Source: Variovorax sp. E3
GTDB lineage: Bacteria; Pseudomonadota; Gammaproteobacteria; Burkholderiales; Burkholderiaceae_C
Assembly (NCBI RefSeq): GCF_016082275.1
Contig: NZ_MOWM01000003.1
Span: forward strand, 62,001-126,000
Direction: 5' to 3'
Length of the DNA: 64,000 nt
The notes beneath the pieces were generated by a model, which had not been told where the DNA came from, did not search any database, and saw only the letters and a program-made list of their open reading frames with translations. Of the stretch, positions 1 to 7,363 are shown one piece after another. The position numbers were made by a program, and so were the translations under genes. Every line of letters starts with the position of its first letter. Position 1 is the first letter of the stretch.

Positions 1-238
1 CGCCGAGCCGGCCGTCGAGCAACTGGCAGCGCGTGTGCAGCAAGCCGTTCAGCGCGGCCTGGACGCGGCGTCCACCACGAGCGCGCGCGCACAGCGCCGC
101 ATCGAGCGGGCCGCGGACGTCACGGGCCGCTACATCTCCGACCAGCCCGTGCGCTCGGTGCTGATCGCCGCGGCCGCCGGCGCCGCCATCACGGCACTCA
201 TCGTGCTGGCCAGCCGCCGCAGCCGGGACGACTACTGA
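1..238 (+). CDS. DUF883 (YqjD/ElaB-like) membrane-anchored protein, 5' end missing
   Basis: The reading frame is already open at the first base, so the N-terminus lies outside the window; a GTG at 35 is in frame but probably internal. The visible part is an Ala/Arg/Gln-rich helix followed by a C-terminal hydrophobic segment (LIAAAAGAAITALIVLASRR) and a short basic tail. This is the layout of the DUF883/YqjD/ElaB family, inner-membrane proteins with a cytosolic domain reported to bind stationary-phase ribosomes in E. coli. It is followed after about 35 bases by YqjE- and YqjK-like genes, as in the enterobacterial yqjDEK order. Family call is firm; function in this organism is inferred. Confidence 0.8.
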   Translation, partial: AEPAVEQLAARVQQAVQRGLDAASTTSARAQRRIERAADVTGRYISDQPVRSVLIAAAAGAAITALIVLASRRSRDDY

Positions 239-273
239 TCCGCTGAACCTTCGTTCCACCGATTCCCGGCACC

Positions 274-657
274 ATGCTTCATCCGATTTTCTCCACGGTG
301 CTCGGGCATCCGGAACTCGTCGCTGAACACCTCGCCAACTACGCCGCCCTCGTCCGCCAGGAAACTGCGCAGGCGGGGCGCGGCCTCGTCGCCCGCATCG
401 TCGCGGGGGTGCTGGCCGCGGCCAGCGCCATGCTGGCCCTCGGGCTGATCGGCGTGGCCGTGCTGCTCGGCGTGCTGCATGGCAGCTTTCACTGGGTGCT
501 GGTCATCGTGCCGGGCGTGGCCGTGGTCATCGCGGCCATCTGCGCCTGGTACGCCACGCGCCCCAGCCCGAGCTACGGTTTCGACGACCTGCGCTCCCAA
601 CTCGAGGCCGACCTGCAGGCCTTGCACAACGCCGGAGCCCACCATGGCCAGCGCTGA
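274..657 (+). CDS. YqjE-type phage-holin-family (DUF1469) membrane protein
   Basis: 127 residues. After a short cytosolic N-terminus there are two long hydrophobic segments (about residues 43-70 and 72-92), then a charged C-terminal helix. This is the architecture of the YqjE/holin_3_6 family. The name holin is historical; there is no lysis cassette nearby, and the family is normally found beside DUF883 genes in envelope-stress operons. It overlaps the next gene by 14 bases, indicating translational coupling. Confidence 0.85.
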   Translation: MLHPIFSTVLGHPELVAEHLANYAALVRQETAQAGRGLVARIVAGVLAAASAMLALGLIGVAVLLGVLHGSFHWVLVIVPGVAVVIAAICAWYATRPSPSYGFDDLRSQLEADLQALHNAGAHHGQR

Positions 658-1150
658 ACGCCCGCCCCTGACGCCGCAGCAGCGCCTGGCGCTCTCGCGC
701 CGCGCGCTGGTCCGCGAACTGAACGGCGGCGAAGAGCCGGCCCGTGCCCCGCGCTACGCGACGGCCCAGGAGCCGGACGACGACCTGGAATACGCCCGGC
801 ACGACACGCCGGACGCGCTCGCGCACGAACCCCGTTCACGGGGCCGGGCCGGCAACAACGTCTGGCTCTCGATGGGCCGCAGCGTGGTGGAGCGCTGGTG
901 GCGCCGCCACCCCGCGCACGCGGTCGGCCAACTGGCCCGCCCCCTGCTCGAGAACTACGCCCGCAAGCAGCCCGCCAAGCTGATGGCCGCCGCTGCGGCG
1001 ACCGGCGCGGTGCTGGTGCTCGTCAAGCCGTGGCGCCTGCTGTCGGTCACGGCCGTGCTGGCGGCGGTACTGAAGACATCCGACGTGGCTGACATCGTCA
1101 ACACGTTGATGCAGAAGACCCAAAGCCCCCCACGAAAGGACCCTCCATGA
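644..1150 (+). CDS. YqjK-like hypothetical membrane protein
   Basis: 168 residues from ATG 644, which lies inside the end of the yqjE-like gene. The first half is hydrophilic and low-complexity (many Arg, Ala, Pro, Asp). A region around residues 113-143 (LMAAAAATGAVLVLVKPWRL and following) is hydrophobic and could form one or two membrane passes. No catalytic motif was seen. Position third after DUF883 and YqjE, plus the ATGA overlap with the following ferritin-like gene, places it in the same operon. Longer readings starting at 479 run through the upstream gene in another frame and were not used. Confidence 0.7.
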   Translation: MASAERPPLTPQQRLALSRRALVRELNGGEEPARAPRYATAQEPDDDLEYARHDTPDALAHEPRSRGRAGNNVWLSMGRSVVERWWRRHPAHAVGQLARPLLENYARKQPAKLMAAAAATGAVLVLVKPWRLLSVTAVLAAVLKTSDVADIVNTLMQKTQSPPRKDPP

Positions 1151-1707
1151 AAGCCGATGTTTCCTCATCTCCCAAGGCCTCCGGACACAAGCACCTGGTG
1201 CTGGACCAGGGCGGCCTGGACGCCGCGCGCAAGAGCCTGGACGACGGCGCCGTCACGCCCAGCTACGGCCCCTGGCGCGACGACGTGGTCAAGCTGCTGA
1301 ACGACGCGCTGGCCACCGAACTGGTCTGCGTGCTGCGCTACAAGCGCCACTACTTCACGGCCAACGGCGTGGAATCACCCGCCATCGCCGACGAGTTCCT
1401 GGTGCACGCCAATGAAGAGTCGGGCCATGCGGACCGCATTGCCGAGCGCATCGTGCAACTGGGCGGCGAACCCGATTTCGCGCCCTCGCACCTGCTGGAC
1501 CGCAGCCATGCCGCCTACGACGAGTCGACCGACCTGCAGGCCATGGTGCGCGCCAACCTGATCGCCGAACGCATCGCCGTGGAGTCGTACCGCCAGATGA
1601 TCGCCCTGATCGGAGACAAGGACCCGACCACCCGCCGCATGCTCGAAGACATCCTCTCCGACGAGGAGGAACATGCCGACGAGCTGAAGGACTGGCTCGG
1701 CCACTGA
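1147..1707 (+). CDS. Ferritin-like (bacterioferritin-type) di-iron protein
   Basis: 186 residues. A roughly 40-residue N-terminal extension precedes a four-helix bundle with the ferritin di-iron ligands: Glu in ATELVCVLRY, the ExxH-type pair in HANEESGHAD, Glu in LIAERIAVES, and the final DEEEHADEL. The family stores iron or detoxifies peroxide at a ferroxidase centre. Its ATG overlaps the stop of the preceding gene (ATGA at 1147-1150), so it belongs to the DUF883/YqjE/YqjK operon. That links iron handling with membrane-stress proteins. A good hairpin terminator follows at 1765. Confidence 0.88.
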   Translation: MKADVSSSPKASGHKHLVLDQGGLDAARKSLDDGAVTPSYGPWRDDVVKLLNDALATELVCVLRYKRHYFTANGVESPAIADEFLVHANEESGHADRIAERIVQLGGEPDFAPSHLLDRSHAAYDESTDLQAMVRANLIAERIAVESYRQMIALIGDKDPTTRRMLEDILSDEEEHADELKDWLGH

Positions 1708-1764
1708 GCCCGATGCGACCGGGGCCCGAGTGGCCCCGCCGAAGAAACCAAAGAAGCCAAAGAA

Positions 1765-1793
1765 AAAGCCCGGACACTCCGGGCTTTCTCTTT
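1765..1793. terminator. Bidirectional intrinsic terminator
   Basis: A perfect 10-bp stem (AAAGCCCGGA, loop CAC, TCCGGGCTTT) is flanked by A-rich sequence on the left and T-rich on the right. Read on the minus strand it is followed by TTTTTCTTT-like sequence. It can therefore stop both the ferritin operon and the convergent BON gene. Confidence 0.85.
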
Positions 1794-1826
1794 GGCGGTT
1801 GATCGCCTGTTGCTGATCGCGGCCGG

Positions 1827-2344
1827 TCAGCCCTTCACTTCGAGCTGGTTGTCCACCGAGGTCACGCCCTGCACGCCCTTGGCAATCTCTTCCGCGCGCG
1901 CCTTGGCGGCGGCGGTGGGGGCCGGGCCCTTCAGGCTCACCGCGCCGGCCTTGGTGTCGACGTTGATCTTGATCGCGCTCAGGTCCGGGTCCTTCGCAAG
2001 GCCCGCGGACACCGAGGCGTGATGGCCGCGTCGTCGACCGTCGCGCTCACTGCGGCGCCGGCGTCCTTGACCGCTTCCTTCACGTTGGCCATGCCTTCCT
2101 TCACCTCGGTGGTGGTGCCGGACGCATCGACCTTGGCCTTGGCTTCCTTGACCGCTTCGCCGGTCTTGGCGGCGGCGGTGTCGGCGGCCTTTTCGGTCTT
2201 CGCCACGGCGCTGTCGAGCTTCTCGCCCGCCGTGCGGTTGTCCGACTTGTCGCAGGCGGCCAGCGTCAAGGCGGCGCCGGCCACGAGCACGGCGAGCCAC
2301 GCGCGCGAATGCGGCATGGCCATGGATTGGTTGGGTTTGTTCAT
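1827..2344 (-). CDS. BON-domain lipoprotein (frameshifted in this sequence)
   Basis: Start ATG 2344 has an AGGAGG-type ribosome site just upstream. The N-terminus (about 35 residues) is a lipoprotein signal ending in the lipobox LTLAAC. A repetitive Lys/Ala/Glu-rich helix follows, then a BON domain (from DPDLSAIKINV to VDNQLEVKG), as in OsmY-type periplasmic stress proteins. The frame breaks near 2018: restoring one C on the plus strand gives DDAAITASVSAGL and a continuous 172-residue protein. This looks like a base-calling deletion. A CsbD stress gene lies directly upstream. Confidence 0.82.
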
Positions 2345-2380
2345 TTGAATTCCTCCTGTCGCGTATCGCGCTGTGCGATG

Positions 2381-2413
2381 AAAAGAGGGTTGCACGCCTC
2401 GTGCGCGCAACCC
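2381..2413 (-). terminator. Intrinsic terminator of the CsbD gene
   Basis: On the minus strand a GGGTTGC arm pairs with GCAACCC across a loop containing a further weak pairing. It is followed directly by TCTTTT. It sits 12 bases after the CsbD stop codon and before the BON gene start. Confidence 0.75.
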
Positions 2414-2424
2414 CGTCCAGCCGG

Positions 2425-2622
2425 TCAGAGCTTGTCGGCGCCCGACTTGATGGCGTCCTTGGCCTTTTCCTTTACGTCGCCGTAGGTCTTCTGCACCTTG
2501 CCGGCAGCCTGGTCGGCCACGCCTTCGCCCTGGAGCTTTTCGTTGCCGACGACCTTGCCGGTCACTTCCTTGATCTTGCCCTTGGCTTCTTCGACGCGTC
2601 CTGCCACTTGGTCCTTGTTCAT
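2425..2622 (-). CDS. CsbD-family small stress protein
   Basis: 65 residues beginning MNKDQVAGRVEEAKGKIKEV, the CsbD family signature: alternating Lys/Glu/Gly/Ala in a low-complexity amphipathic helix with conserved GKVVGN. Family members are induced in stationary phase or stress; the molecular role is unknown. ATG 2622 is preceded by a purine-rich GGAAGGAAG ribosome site and is preferred over in-frame upstream codons. It has its own terminator at 2381-2413, so it is probably monocistronic, next to another stress gene. Confidence 0.9.
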   Translation of the reverse strand: MNKDQVAGRVEEAKGKIKEVTGKVVGNEKLQGEGVADQAAGKVQKTYGDVKEKAKDAIKSGADKL

Positions 2623-2746
2623 GTCGCTTCCTTCCTGTGAGGGGGTGAAATACCGTGGGCCGGTATGACCCACTGCCTTCAATCTAGGCGTCGGCGCGCG
2701 GCCACGAATGCCGCCGGGAGCCCGAAGCGGTGTAGGACAACAAGGC

Positions 2747-3574
2747 TCAGGCGGTGACGATCCATCCTTCAAGCGGATCGAAAACCTCGGGCAGGCCATG
2801 GCCCGGCCCCCGGCTCGCGGCGCGCTGCAGGCCCCACGCGGCCTGCAGCAGGCACAGCACGGCGTCGATGTCGTCGCCGCACCCGTCGGCCAGCAACTCG
2901 GCGCGCCGCGCCGCCGTGACGGCCAACCGCAGGCCGAGCCGCGACGTGCCGGCTTCGAGCCCCGCCAGCAGGTCGGTGCGCGCGGCCAGTCGCTCGGGCG
3001 TCTGCTTGCGCCGGTCGTCGCTCTTGTAGCTGCGCCGCCCGATCAGCTCGCGCGCCAGCAGGCCCGGATAGGCCTCCAGCGCGATGCGCCCGGCATGCGT
3101 GCCCGTGTGCAGCCCGGGAATGCGCGCGCCGGCCGCCAGCAGGCGGGGCACGCCGGCGTGCAGCATGTAGGCCACCGGCGGGTTGACCCATTTCATCGAC
3201 GGGCTCGATCCCGCGGGCACGTCGGTCGCCCGGTGCGCGAACTTGCCGCCGACGGGGCGGCCCGCGCAGAAGGCGGCGAAGGTGTCGCGGATCTGCGCGC
3301 GGCTCAGGCCGGCGTAGTGGTGCATCAGCGCCTCCCACTGCGTGGGCCAGCCCAGGTGCTCGACCAGCTCGCGTGGCAGGCCGAACGGAAAGTCGAAGCC
3401 GCCGACCCATGCGGGCGTGGCGCGCAGCCAGTCGCCCCATTCGTCGAGCGAAGCGAAGCGATGCAGGCCGGTCAACGTCACGCGCTTCTTCTCGGCCGCT
3501 TGGCCGACCGCCACCACGATGGGCTTGCGCGCGGTGGGCGCGCTGGAAAAATCGCAGCCGAAGAGCAGCACCAC
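2747..3574 (-). CDS. DUF429 domain-containing protein
   Basis: About 275 residues from a GTG at 3574 (a second GTG is at 3571), starting VVLLFGCDFSSAPTARKP. The Asp in GCDFSS at the end of the first strand and later conserved segments (GGFDFPFGLP, ALEAYPGLLAR) fit the DUF429 family, thought to have an RNase-H-like fold and of unknown function. The start lies just after the upstream EamA stop (3579), suggesting an operon. Codons upstream in the same frame give Cys/Arg-rich nonsense and were excluded. Confidence 0.75.
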   Translation of the reverse strand: MVLLFGCDFSSAPTARKPIVVAVGQAAEKKRVTLTGLHRFASLDEWGDWLRATPAWVGGFDFPFGLPRELVEHLGWPTQWEALMHHYAGLSRAQIRDTFAAFCAGRPVGGKFAHRATDVPAGSSPSMKWVNPPVAYMLHAGVPRLLAAGARIPGLHTGTHAGRIALEAYPGLLARELIGRRSYKSDDRRKQTPERLAARTDLLAGLEAGTSRLGLRLAVTAARRAELLADGCGDDIDAVLCLLQAAWGLQRAASRGPGHGLPEVFDPLEGWIVTA

Positions 3575-3578
3575 GGCC

Positions 3579-4460
3579 TCAGCCCAGTGCGAGCGCCACC
3601 ACGCCAGCGGCGATGAGCACCGCGCCGAACAGCCGCAGCAGCCGGTCGCCTTCGCGCAGCAGGTGGCCGCCGATGAGCGCGGCGAACAGCATCGACACTT
3701 CGCGCGCCGGCGCCACGTGCGAGATCGGCGCCTGCTGCACCGCATACAGCACGAGCACATACGACACGGGGCTGAACGCCGCCACCAGCAGCGCGTATTT
3801 CCACTGCGAGCGCCACAGGCGCGCGGTCGTCGCGCGGTCCCTCAGCGCGACCGGCAGCAGCAGCACGATGCGCACGAGGTTGCCGAAATAGTCGAGCAGG
3901 ATCGGCGACATGACGAGGAACTTGACCGCATAGCTGTCGACCACCGTGTAGGCCGCGATGAAGCCGCCCGTCAGCACGCCGTAGCGAATGCCCTTGTGCA
4001 CCCGTTCACGCTGCACCGGGTCGTGCGCCTTGCGCCACAGCTTCGGGCCGCCCGCCACCAGGAACACGCCGAGCACCACGCCCACGATGCCGGCCACGCC
4101 GAAGAGGCTGATCTTCTCGCCGAGGAAAAGCACCGCCACCAGCGACGACAGCAACGGCCCGGAGCCGCGCGCGAGTGGATAGACCACGGTCAGGTCCGAC
4201 CTGCGGTAGCCGCGCAGCAGCACGACGAAATAGAAGACGTGCAGCACGCCGCTGAGCACGACGAAGCCCCACTCGGCCCTGCCCCAGCCCGGCACCACGT
4301 TCCAGCCCAGCGTGATGCCCACGGGCGCCCAGACGAGCATGTTGAACACGCTGGTCTGGAAGCTGAAGCGCGCGTCGCCGTTCGCCTTCTTGGCGACGAT
4401 GTTCCAGCCGGCATGGATGATCCCGGCCAACAGGATCAGTGCGAATGCGGAGAGCGGCAC
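3579..4460 (-). CDS. EamA/DMT-superfamily transporter
   Basis: 293 residues, almost entirely hydrophobic, with about ten predicted membrane segments in two repeated halves, as expected for EamA (DUF6) permeases of the drug/metabolite superfamily. The N-terminus MPLSAFALILLAGIIHAGWN, with the HAGWN element of the first helix, is characteristic. It is an inner-membrane carrier; the substrate cannot be read from sequence. It lies upstream of the DUF429 gene with a 4-base gap, so the two are probably co-transcribed. A repeat element lies upstream of its start. Confidence 0.85.
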   Translation of the reverse strand: MPLSAFALILLAGIIHAGWNIVAKKANGDARFSFQTSVFNMLVWAPVGITLGWNVVPGWGRAEWGFVVLSGVLHVFYFVVLLRGYRRSDLTVVYPLARGSGPLLSSLVAVLFLGEKISLFGVAGIVGVVLGVFLVAGGPKLWRKAHDPVQRERVHKGIRYGVLTGGFIAAYTVVDSYAVKFLVMSPILLDYFGNLVRIVLLLPVALRDRATTARLWRSQWKYALLVAAFSPVSYVLVLYAVQQAPISHVAPAREVSMLFAALIGGHLLREGDRLLRLFGAVLIAAGVVALALG

Positions 4461-4479
4461 CTCGAGCTACGCGAGACCG

Positions 4480-4563
4480 AGCGCCGCCGGGCCGCCCCAG
4501 GGCGCGAGCGGCCCCCTCGGGTGGCAGCGAGGAGACGAAGTGCCGAGCGCGGGGGCCACGTGC
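4480..4563. repeat. Intergenic repeat element, copy A (diverged)
   Basis: The gap between the EamA start and the BLUF stop holds CCGGGCCGC, then a GGCCCCC/CGGG segment, GACGAAGTGCCGAGCGC and GGGGGCC. The same blocks in the same order occur in the reverse complement of copy C (26781-26872: CCGGGCCGC, GCCCCCGGTAGGGGG, GACACGAAGTGCGCGCAG, GGGGGCG). Similarity is clear in the right half and weaker in the middle. Confidence 0.6.
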
Positions 4564-4986
4564 TCAGTGGCGGCCGACGATGGCCGCTGTGGCCATCAAT
4601 TCTTCGAGCAGCGCCAGCGAGACCTTGCCCGACACCGCGTACGGGTTGAGTTCGGGTTTTTCGGAATACTTCAGCAGCGTCGAGGCATTGAGCTTCGACA
4701 GGTTGACCTGCCCCATCGTCCAGCCGCCGAAACGGCGCTCGGAGATTTCTTCGTAGTGCAGCAGCACCACGTCCTTGTGGCGTGCGTCGCGCTGGATGTG
4801 GCCATAGAGCTCGCTGATGGCCATGCGGCCACCCTCGATGGCCTGCAGGAAGGTGCCGGCACCGTAGCAGAGGATGCCGGTGATGCCGCAGGTCGTGTTG
4901 TGCGTGCGCGATTGCGCGAGGATCGATTCGATTGCTGCCGGGCTGGTGTCGACGGCACGGCTGGCGTAGAGAAGTCGGACCAGCAT
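4564..4986 (-). CDS. BLUF-domain blue-light sensor protein
   Basis: 140 residues, essentially a stand-alone BLUF domain (about 1-95) with a C-terminal helical cap. The photocycle residues are visible: Tyr7 (LLYASR), Asn30 (RTHN), Gln48 (FLQAIEG), and Trp89/Met91 (GGWTMG). BLUF proteins bind FAD and shift conformation on blue light. No output domain is fused, so it must act through a partner. Its ATG is only 3 bases after the folE stop, so it is co-transcribed with GTP cyclohydrolase I. That pairing is the main functional clue. Confidence 0.93.
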   Translation of the reverse strand: MLVRLLYASRAVDTSPAAIESILAQSRTHNTTCGITGILCYGAGTFLQAIEGGRMAISELYGHIQRDARHKDVVLLHYEEISERRFGGWTMGQVNLSKLNASTLLKYSEKPELNPYAVSGKVSLALLEELMATAAIVGRH

Positions 4987-4989
4987 GGC

Positions 4990-5721
4990 TCAGCTCTTTC
5001 TTGGCAGGAGAGACAAAAATTCGCGGCGCAGGCTCGGATCCTTGAGGAACACGCCGCGCATCACGGAGTTGATCATCTTGCTGTCCATTTCCTTCACGCC
5101 GCGCCAGGCCATGCAGAAATGCTCGGCTTCCATGACCAGCGCCAGGCCGTCGGGTTGCGTCTTTTCCTGGATCAGGTCGGCCAGCTGCACCACGGCTTCT
5201 TCCTGGATCTGCGGGCGGCCCATGACCCATTCGGCCAGGCGCGCGTACTTCGACAGGCCGATCACGTTGGTGTGCTCGTTGGGCATCACGCCGATCCAGA
5301 GCTTGCCGATGATCGGGCAGAAGTGGTGGGAGCAGGCGCTGCGCACGGTGATCGGGCCGACGATCATCAGCTCGTTCAGGTGCTCGGCATTGGGGAATTC
5401 GGTGAGCGGGGGCGGCGGCACATAGCGGCCGCGAAACACCTCGTTCAGGTACATCTTGGCGACGCGGCGCGCGGTGTTGTCGGTGTTGTGGTCGTTCTCG
5501 ACGTCGATGACGAGGCTTTCGAGCACGCCCTTCATCTTGACCTCGACCTCGTCGAGCAAAGTCTCCAGCTCGCCGGGCTGAATGAACTCGGCGATGTTGT
5601 CGTTGGCGTTGAAGCGCTTGCGCGCGGCGGTGATGCGCTCGCGGATCTTGACGGAGACGGGCGTACCCTCGTCGTCGTCTTTTCGATCGGGAAGGGGTTC
5701 GACGTCGGTTTTCCTCAGCAT
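4990..5721 (-). CDS. folE: GTP cyclohydrolase I
   Basis: 243 residues. It converts GTP to 7,8-dihydroneopterin triphosphate, the first step of folate/tetrahydropterin synthesis, as a cytosolic decamer. Zinc ligands are visible as Cys130 and His133 (SACSHHFC) and Cys203 (EHFCMAWRG), with the expected spacing. The catalytic core (about 60-240) is full length; the N-terminal 30 residues are acidic and variable. It is the first gene of a two-gene unit with the BLUF gene. nudB, which acts on the FolE product, lies about 0.9 kb upstream on the same strand. Confidence 0.96.
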   Translation of the reverse strand: MLRKTDVEPLPDRKDDDEGTPVSVKIRERITAARKRFNANDNIAEFIQPGELETLLDEVEVKMKGVLESLVIDVENDHNTDNTARRVAKMYLNEVFRGRYVPPPPLTEFPNAEHLNELMIVGPITVRSACSHHFCPIIGKLWIGVMPNEHTNVIGLSKYARLAEWVMGRPQIQEEAVVQLADLIQEKTQPDGLALVMEAEHFCMAWRGVKEMDSKMINSVMRGVFLKDPSLRREFLSLLPRKS

Positions 5722-5765
5722 CCGCGCATGGTAGCAGCGATCATTTTTCGATGCCCCTGAAGGGA

Positions 5766-5806
5766 AACACCGCGGAACCGGCTTCGCCGGGCCGCAGGGG
5801 GCGAGC
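5766..5806. repeat. Intergenic repeat element, copy B (internally deleted)
   Basis: Between the EEP-hydrolase stop and folE: ACACCGCGGAACCGGCTT, then CGCCGGGCCGC, then GGGGGCGAGC. The left block matches the reverse complement of copy C with one T/C change, and the right block matches its far end. The roughly 50-base middle part is absent. It contains a CCGGC-TTC-GCCGG hairpin. Confidence 0.75.
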
Positions 5807-6589
5807 TCAGACCAGCGAGAAATCGGCCACCAGGGGCAGGTGGTCGGACATGCGGGCCCAGATGGGGCCCCGTGGCACCGCGCAGGCCAGCGGCTCCAGC
5901 TTGCGCCCGTAGACGAAGTCGAGCTGCGCCACCGGCAGGCGCGAGGGGTATGTGAGCGTGCGCGGGCCGCGCAGGTCGCTGGTGTCGCGCAGGCCCATGG
6001 CGTTCATGGCGTAGCGCATGCGCGCGCCCCAGTCGTTGAAGTCGCCCGCGACCACCACGGCCTCGTCGGGCGGCACCTCGCGGTCGATGAACTCGCGCAG
6101 GCGGGCAATCTGCCGCACCCGGCTGCCCTTGATGAGTCCCAGGTGCACCACGATGGCATGCACCGGCCGGCCCTCGACCTCGATCACCGCGTGCAGCAGG
6201 CCGCGCTGCTCGAAGCGGTGGTCGGAAATGTCCTGGTGGCTGGTGCGGATCACCGGCCAGCGCGTGAGCAGCGCGTTGCCGTGCTCGCCGTGGCGCGTGA
6301 CGGCATTGGTCTCGTAGACGGCGGTGTAGCCCTCGGGCGCGAGGAAGTCGGCCTGCGGCAGCTCGGGCCAGCGCGCGAAGCGGGCGGCGGCCTGGCGGTT
6401 CATCTTGCGCACTTCCTGCAGGCAGACGATGTCGGCATCGAGCTGCTCGATGGCGTGGCCGAGGTTGTGGATTTCGAGCCGGCGCGCGGGCCCGATGCCC
6501 TGCACACCCTTGTGGATGTTGTAGGTCGCGACCCGGAGGTTGTGCGCTGCGGCTGTCGTCGTTGCTGCTGGTGCGGCCGGCTGGTTCAT
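5807..6589 (-). CDS. Endonuclease/exonuclease/phosphatase (EEP) family hydrolase
   Basis: 260 residues from ATG 6589, which forms an ATGA overlap with the nudB stop. The EEP fold motifs are in order: VATYNIHKG near 20, the metal Glu in CLQEVRK, HLG, AGDFNDWG, and the final SDHLPLVADF with the catalytic His. The family cleaves phosphodiesters in DNA, RNA or phospholipid head groups, and the substrate here is unknown. There is no signal peptide, so it is cytosolic. In related genomes such a gene follows nudB. Longer readings upstream run through nudB and were excluded. Confidence 0.88.
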   Translation of the reverse strand: MNQPAAPAATTTAAAHNLRVATYNIHKGVQGIGPARRLEIHNLGHAIEQLDADIVCLQEVRKMNRQAAARFARWPELPQADFLAPEGYTAVYETNAVTRHGEHGNALLTRWPVIRTSHQDISDHRFEQRGLLHAVIEVEGRPVHAIVVHLGLIKGSRVRQIARLREFIDREVPPDEAVVVAGDFNDWGARMRYAMNAMGLRDTSDLRGPRTLTYPSRLPVAQLDFVYGRKLEPLACAVPRGPIWARMSDHLPLVADFSLV

Positions 6590-7062
6590 CGCGCAAATTC
6601 TGGCAGCAACAGAATGGCTTCGGCGTTTGACGGGGAAAAGCAGGCGTCGGCCGCCTCCCGGTAGGGCAGCCATTTCCAGTCGGTGTGCTCGCGGGGCTCG
6701 AGCTTCGGCGTCAGGCGCCCGGGCACGCACAGGCCGAACAGGTGCTCGGTGTTGTGCGTGACGCCGGGTGCATAGCGGGCGCGCCAGCGGGGGTAGATTT
6801 CGTAGACGTTGCGCAGTTGCCAGTCGACCAGCTGCGAAGCCAGCGCGGTGCCCTCGCCGCACTGGATGCCGGTTTCCTCGGCCACCTCGCGCGCCGCCGT
6901 GAGCGCGAGCGGCTCGTCGGCCAGGTCCTTGCTGCCGGTGACGGACTGCCAGAAGTCGCTCTCGGCGTCGGCGCGCCGGATCAGCAGCACGTCGAGGGCG
7001 GGCGTGTGGATCACGACCAGCACCGACTCCGGGATCTTGAAGGGGCGTGCGTCAGAAGCCAC
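6586..7062 (-). CDS. nudB: Dihydroneopterin triphosphate diphosphatase (NUDIX)
   Basis: About 158 residues from GTG 7062 (VASDARPFKIPESVLVV). A NUDIX box runs from GSKDLADEP to REVAEETGI; the first spacing is one residue longer than the general consensus, a variant I recall from related NudB proteins. NudB removes pyrophosphate from dihydroneopterin triphosphate, the step after FolE in folate synthesis. Its start overlaps the 3' end of the ccdB-like toxin gene by about 11 bases, and its stop overlaps the EEP gene. The GTG start is inferred from family N-termini; an in-frame codon at 7101 is possible. Confidence 0.85.
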   Translation of the reverse strand: MASDARPFKIPESVLVVIHTPALDVLLIRRADAESDFWQSVTGSKDLADEPLALTAAREVAEETGIQCGEGTALASQLVDWQLRNVYEIYPRWRARYAPGVTHNTEHLFGLCVPGRLTPKLEPREHTDWKWLPYREAADACFSPSNAEAILLLPEFAR

Positions 7063-7363
7063 TGAGAACGGCGTCCATGGCGGCCATGACCTCTCCCGCA
7101 CGCGGTGCGAGGGACGCCACCGGCTTTTTCAGGAGACGCGCGGGCAATGGCGCCGCGAGCTGAGGCATGAGCGAAAAGGTTTCGGCCCCGATCTCGACCA
7201 TCGGACACAGATTGACCGGCGCCTGCCGCACGCCAATGCGAAACAGGGGCATCACCAGGCGCGTCGGCAGATGGTCGAGCAGCCCGCTCTGCACGTCGAC
7301 GACGAAAGGAACCATCTGGCGCGCTTCGGGCCGCGGGTTGTCGTAGATGTCGAACTGCGCCAC
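7052..7363 (-). CDS. CcdB-family toxin of a type II toxin-antitoxin system
   Basis: 103 residues, the normal CcdB length (about 101). It begins AQFDIYDNP and contains FVVDVQSGLLDHLPTRLVMP, which lines up with the F-plasmid toxin segment FVDVQSDIIDTPGRRMVIP. CcdB poisons DNA gyrase subunit A. The last three residues are SGF where F CcdB has WGI, a region needed for killing in that protein, so activity is uncertain. The GTG start at 7363 directly abuts the antitoxin stop (no gap). The gene end overlaps the nudB start. Confidence 0.9.
   Translation of the reverse strand: MAQFDIYDNPRPEARQMVPFVVDVQSGLLDHLPTRLVMPLFRIGVRQAPVNLCPMVEIGAETFSLMPQLAAPLPARLLKKPVASLAPRAGEVMAAMDAVLSGF

Noticed and set aside
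274..657. A phage holin
   Set aside because: It belongs to the YqjE holin-like family that is chromosomal and paired with DUF883; no other phage genes are present.
2575..3760. Longer DUF429 protein starting at 3760
   Set aside because: The added N-terminus overlaps the EamA gene out of frame and is Cys/Arg-rich nonsense; GTG 3574 fits the family start.
4312..5760. 482-residue open frame on the plus strand across BLUF and folE
   Set aside because: It is the antisense shadow of firmly identified genes in GC-rich DNA, with no family motif. Many similar long shadows (for example 12082-14433, 17244-19583, 52922-54469) were dropped for the same reason.
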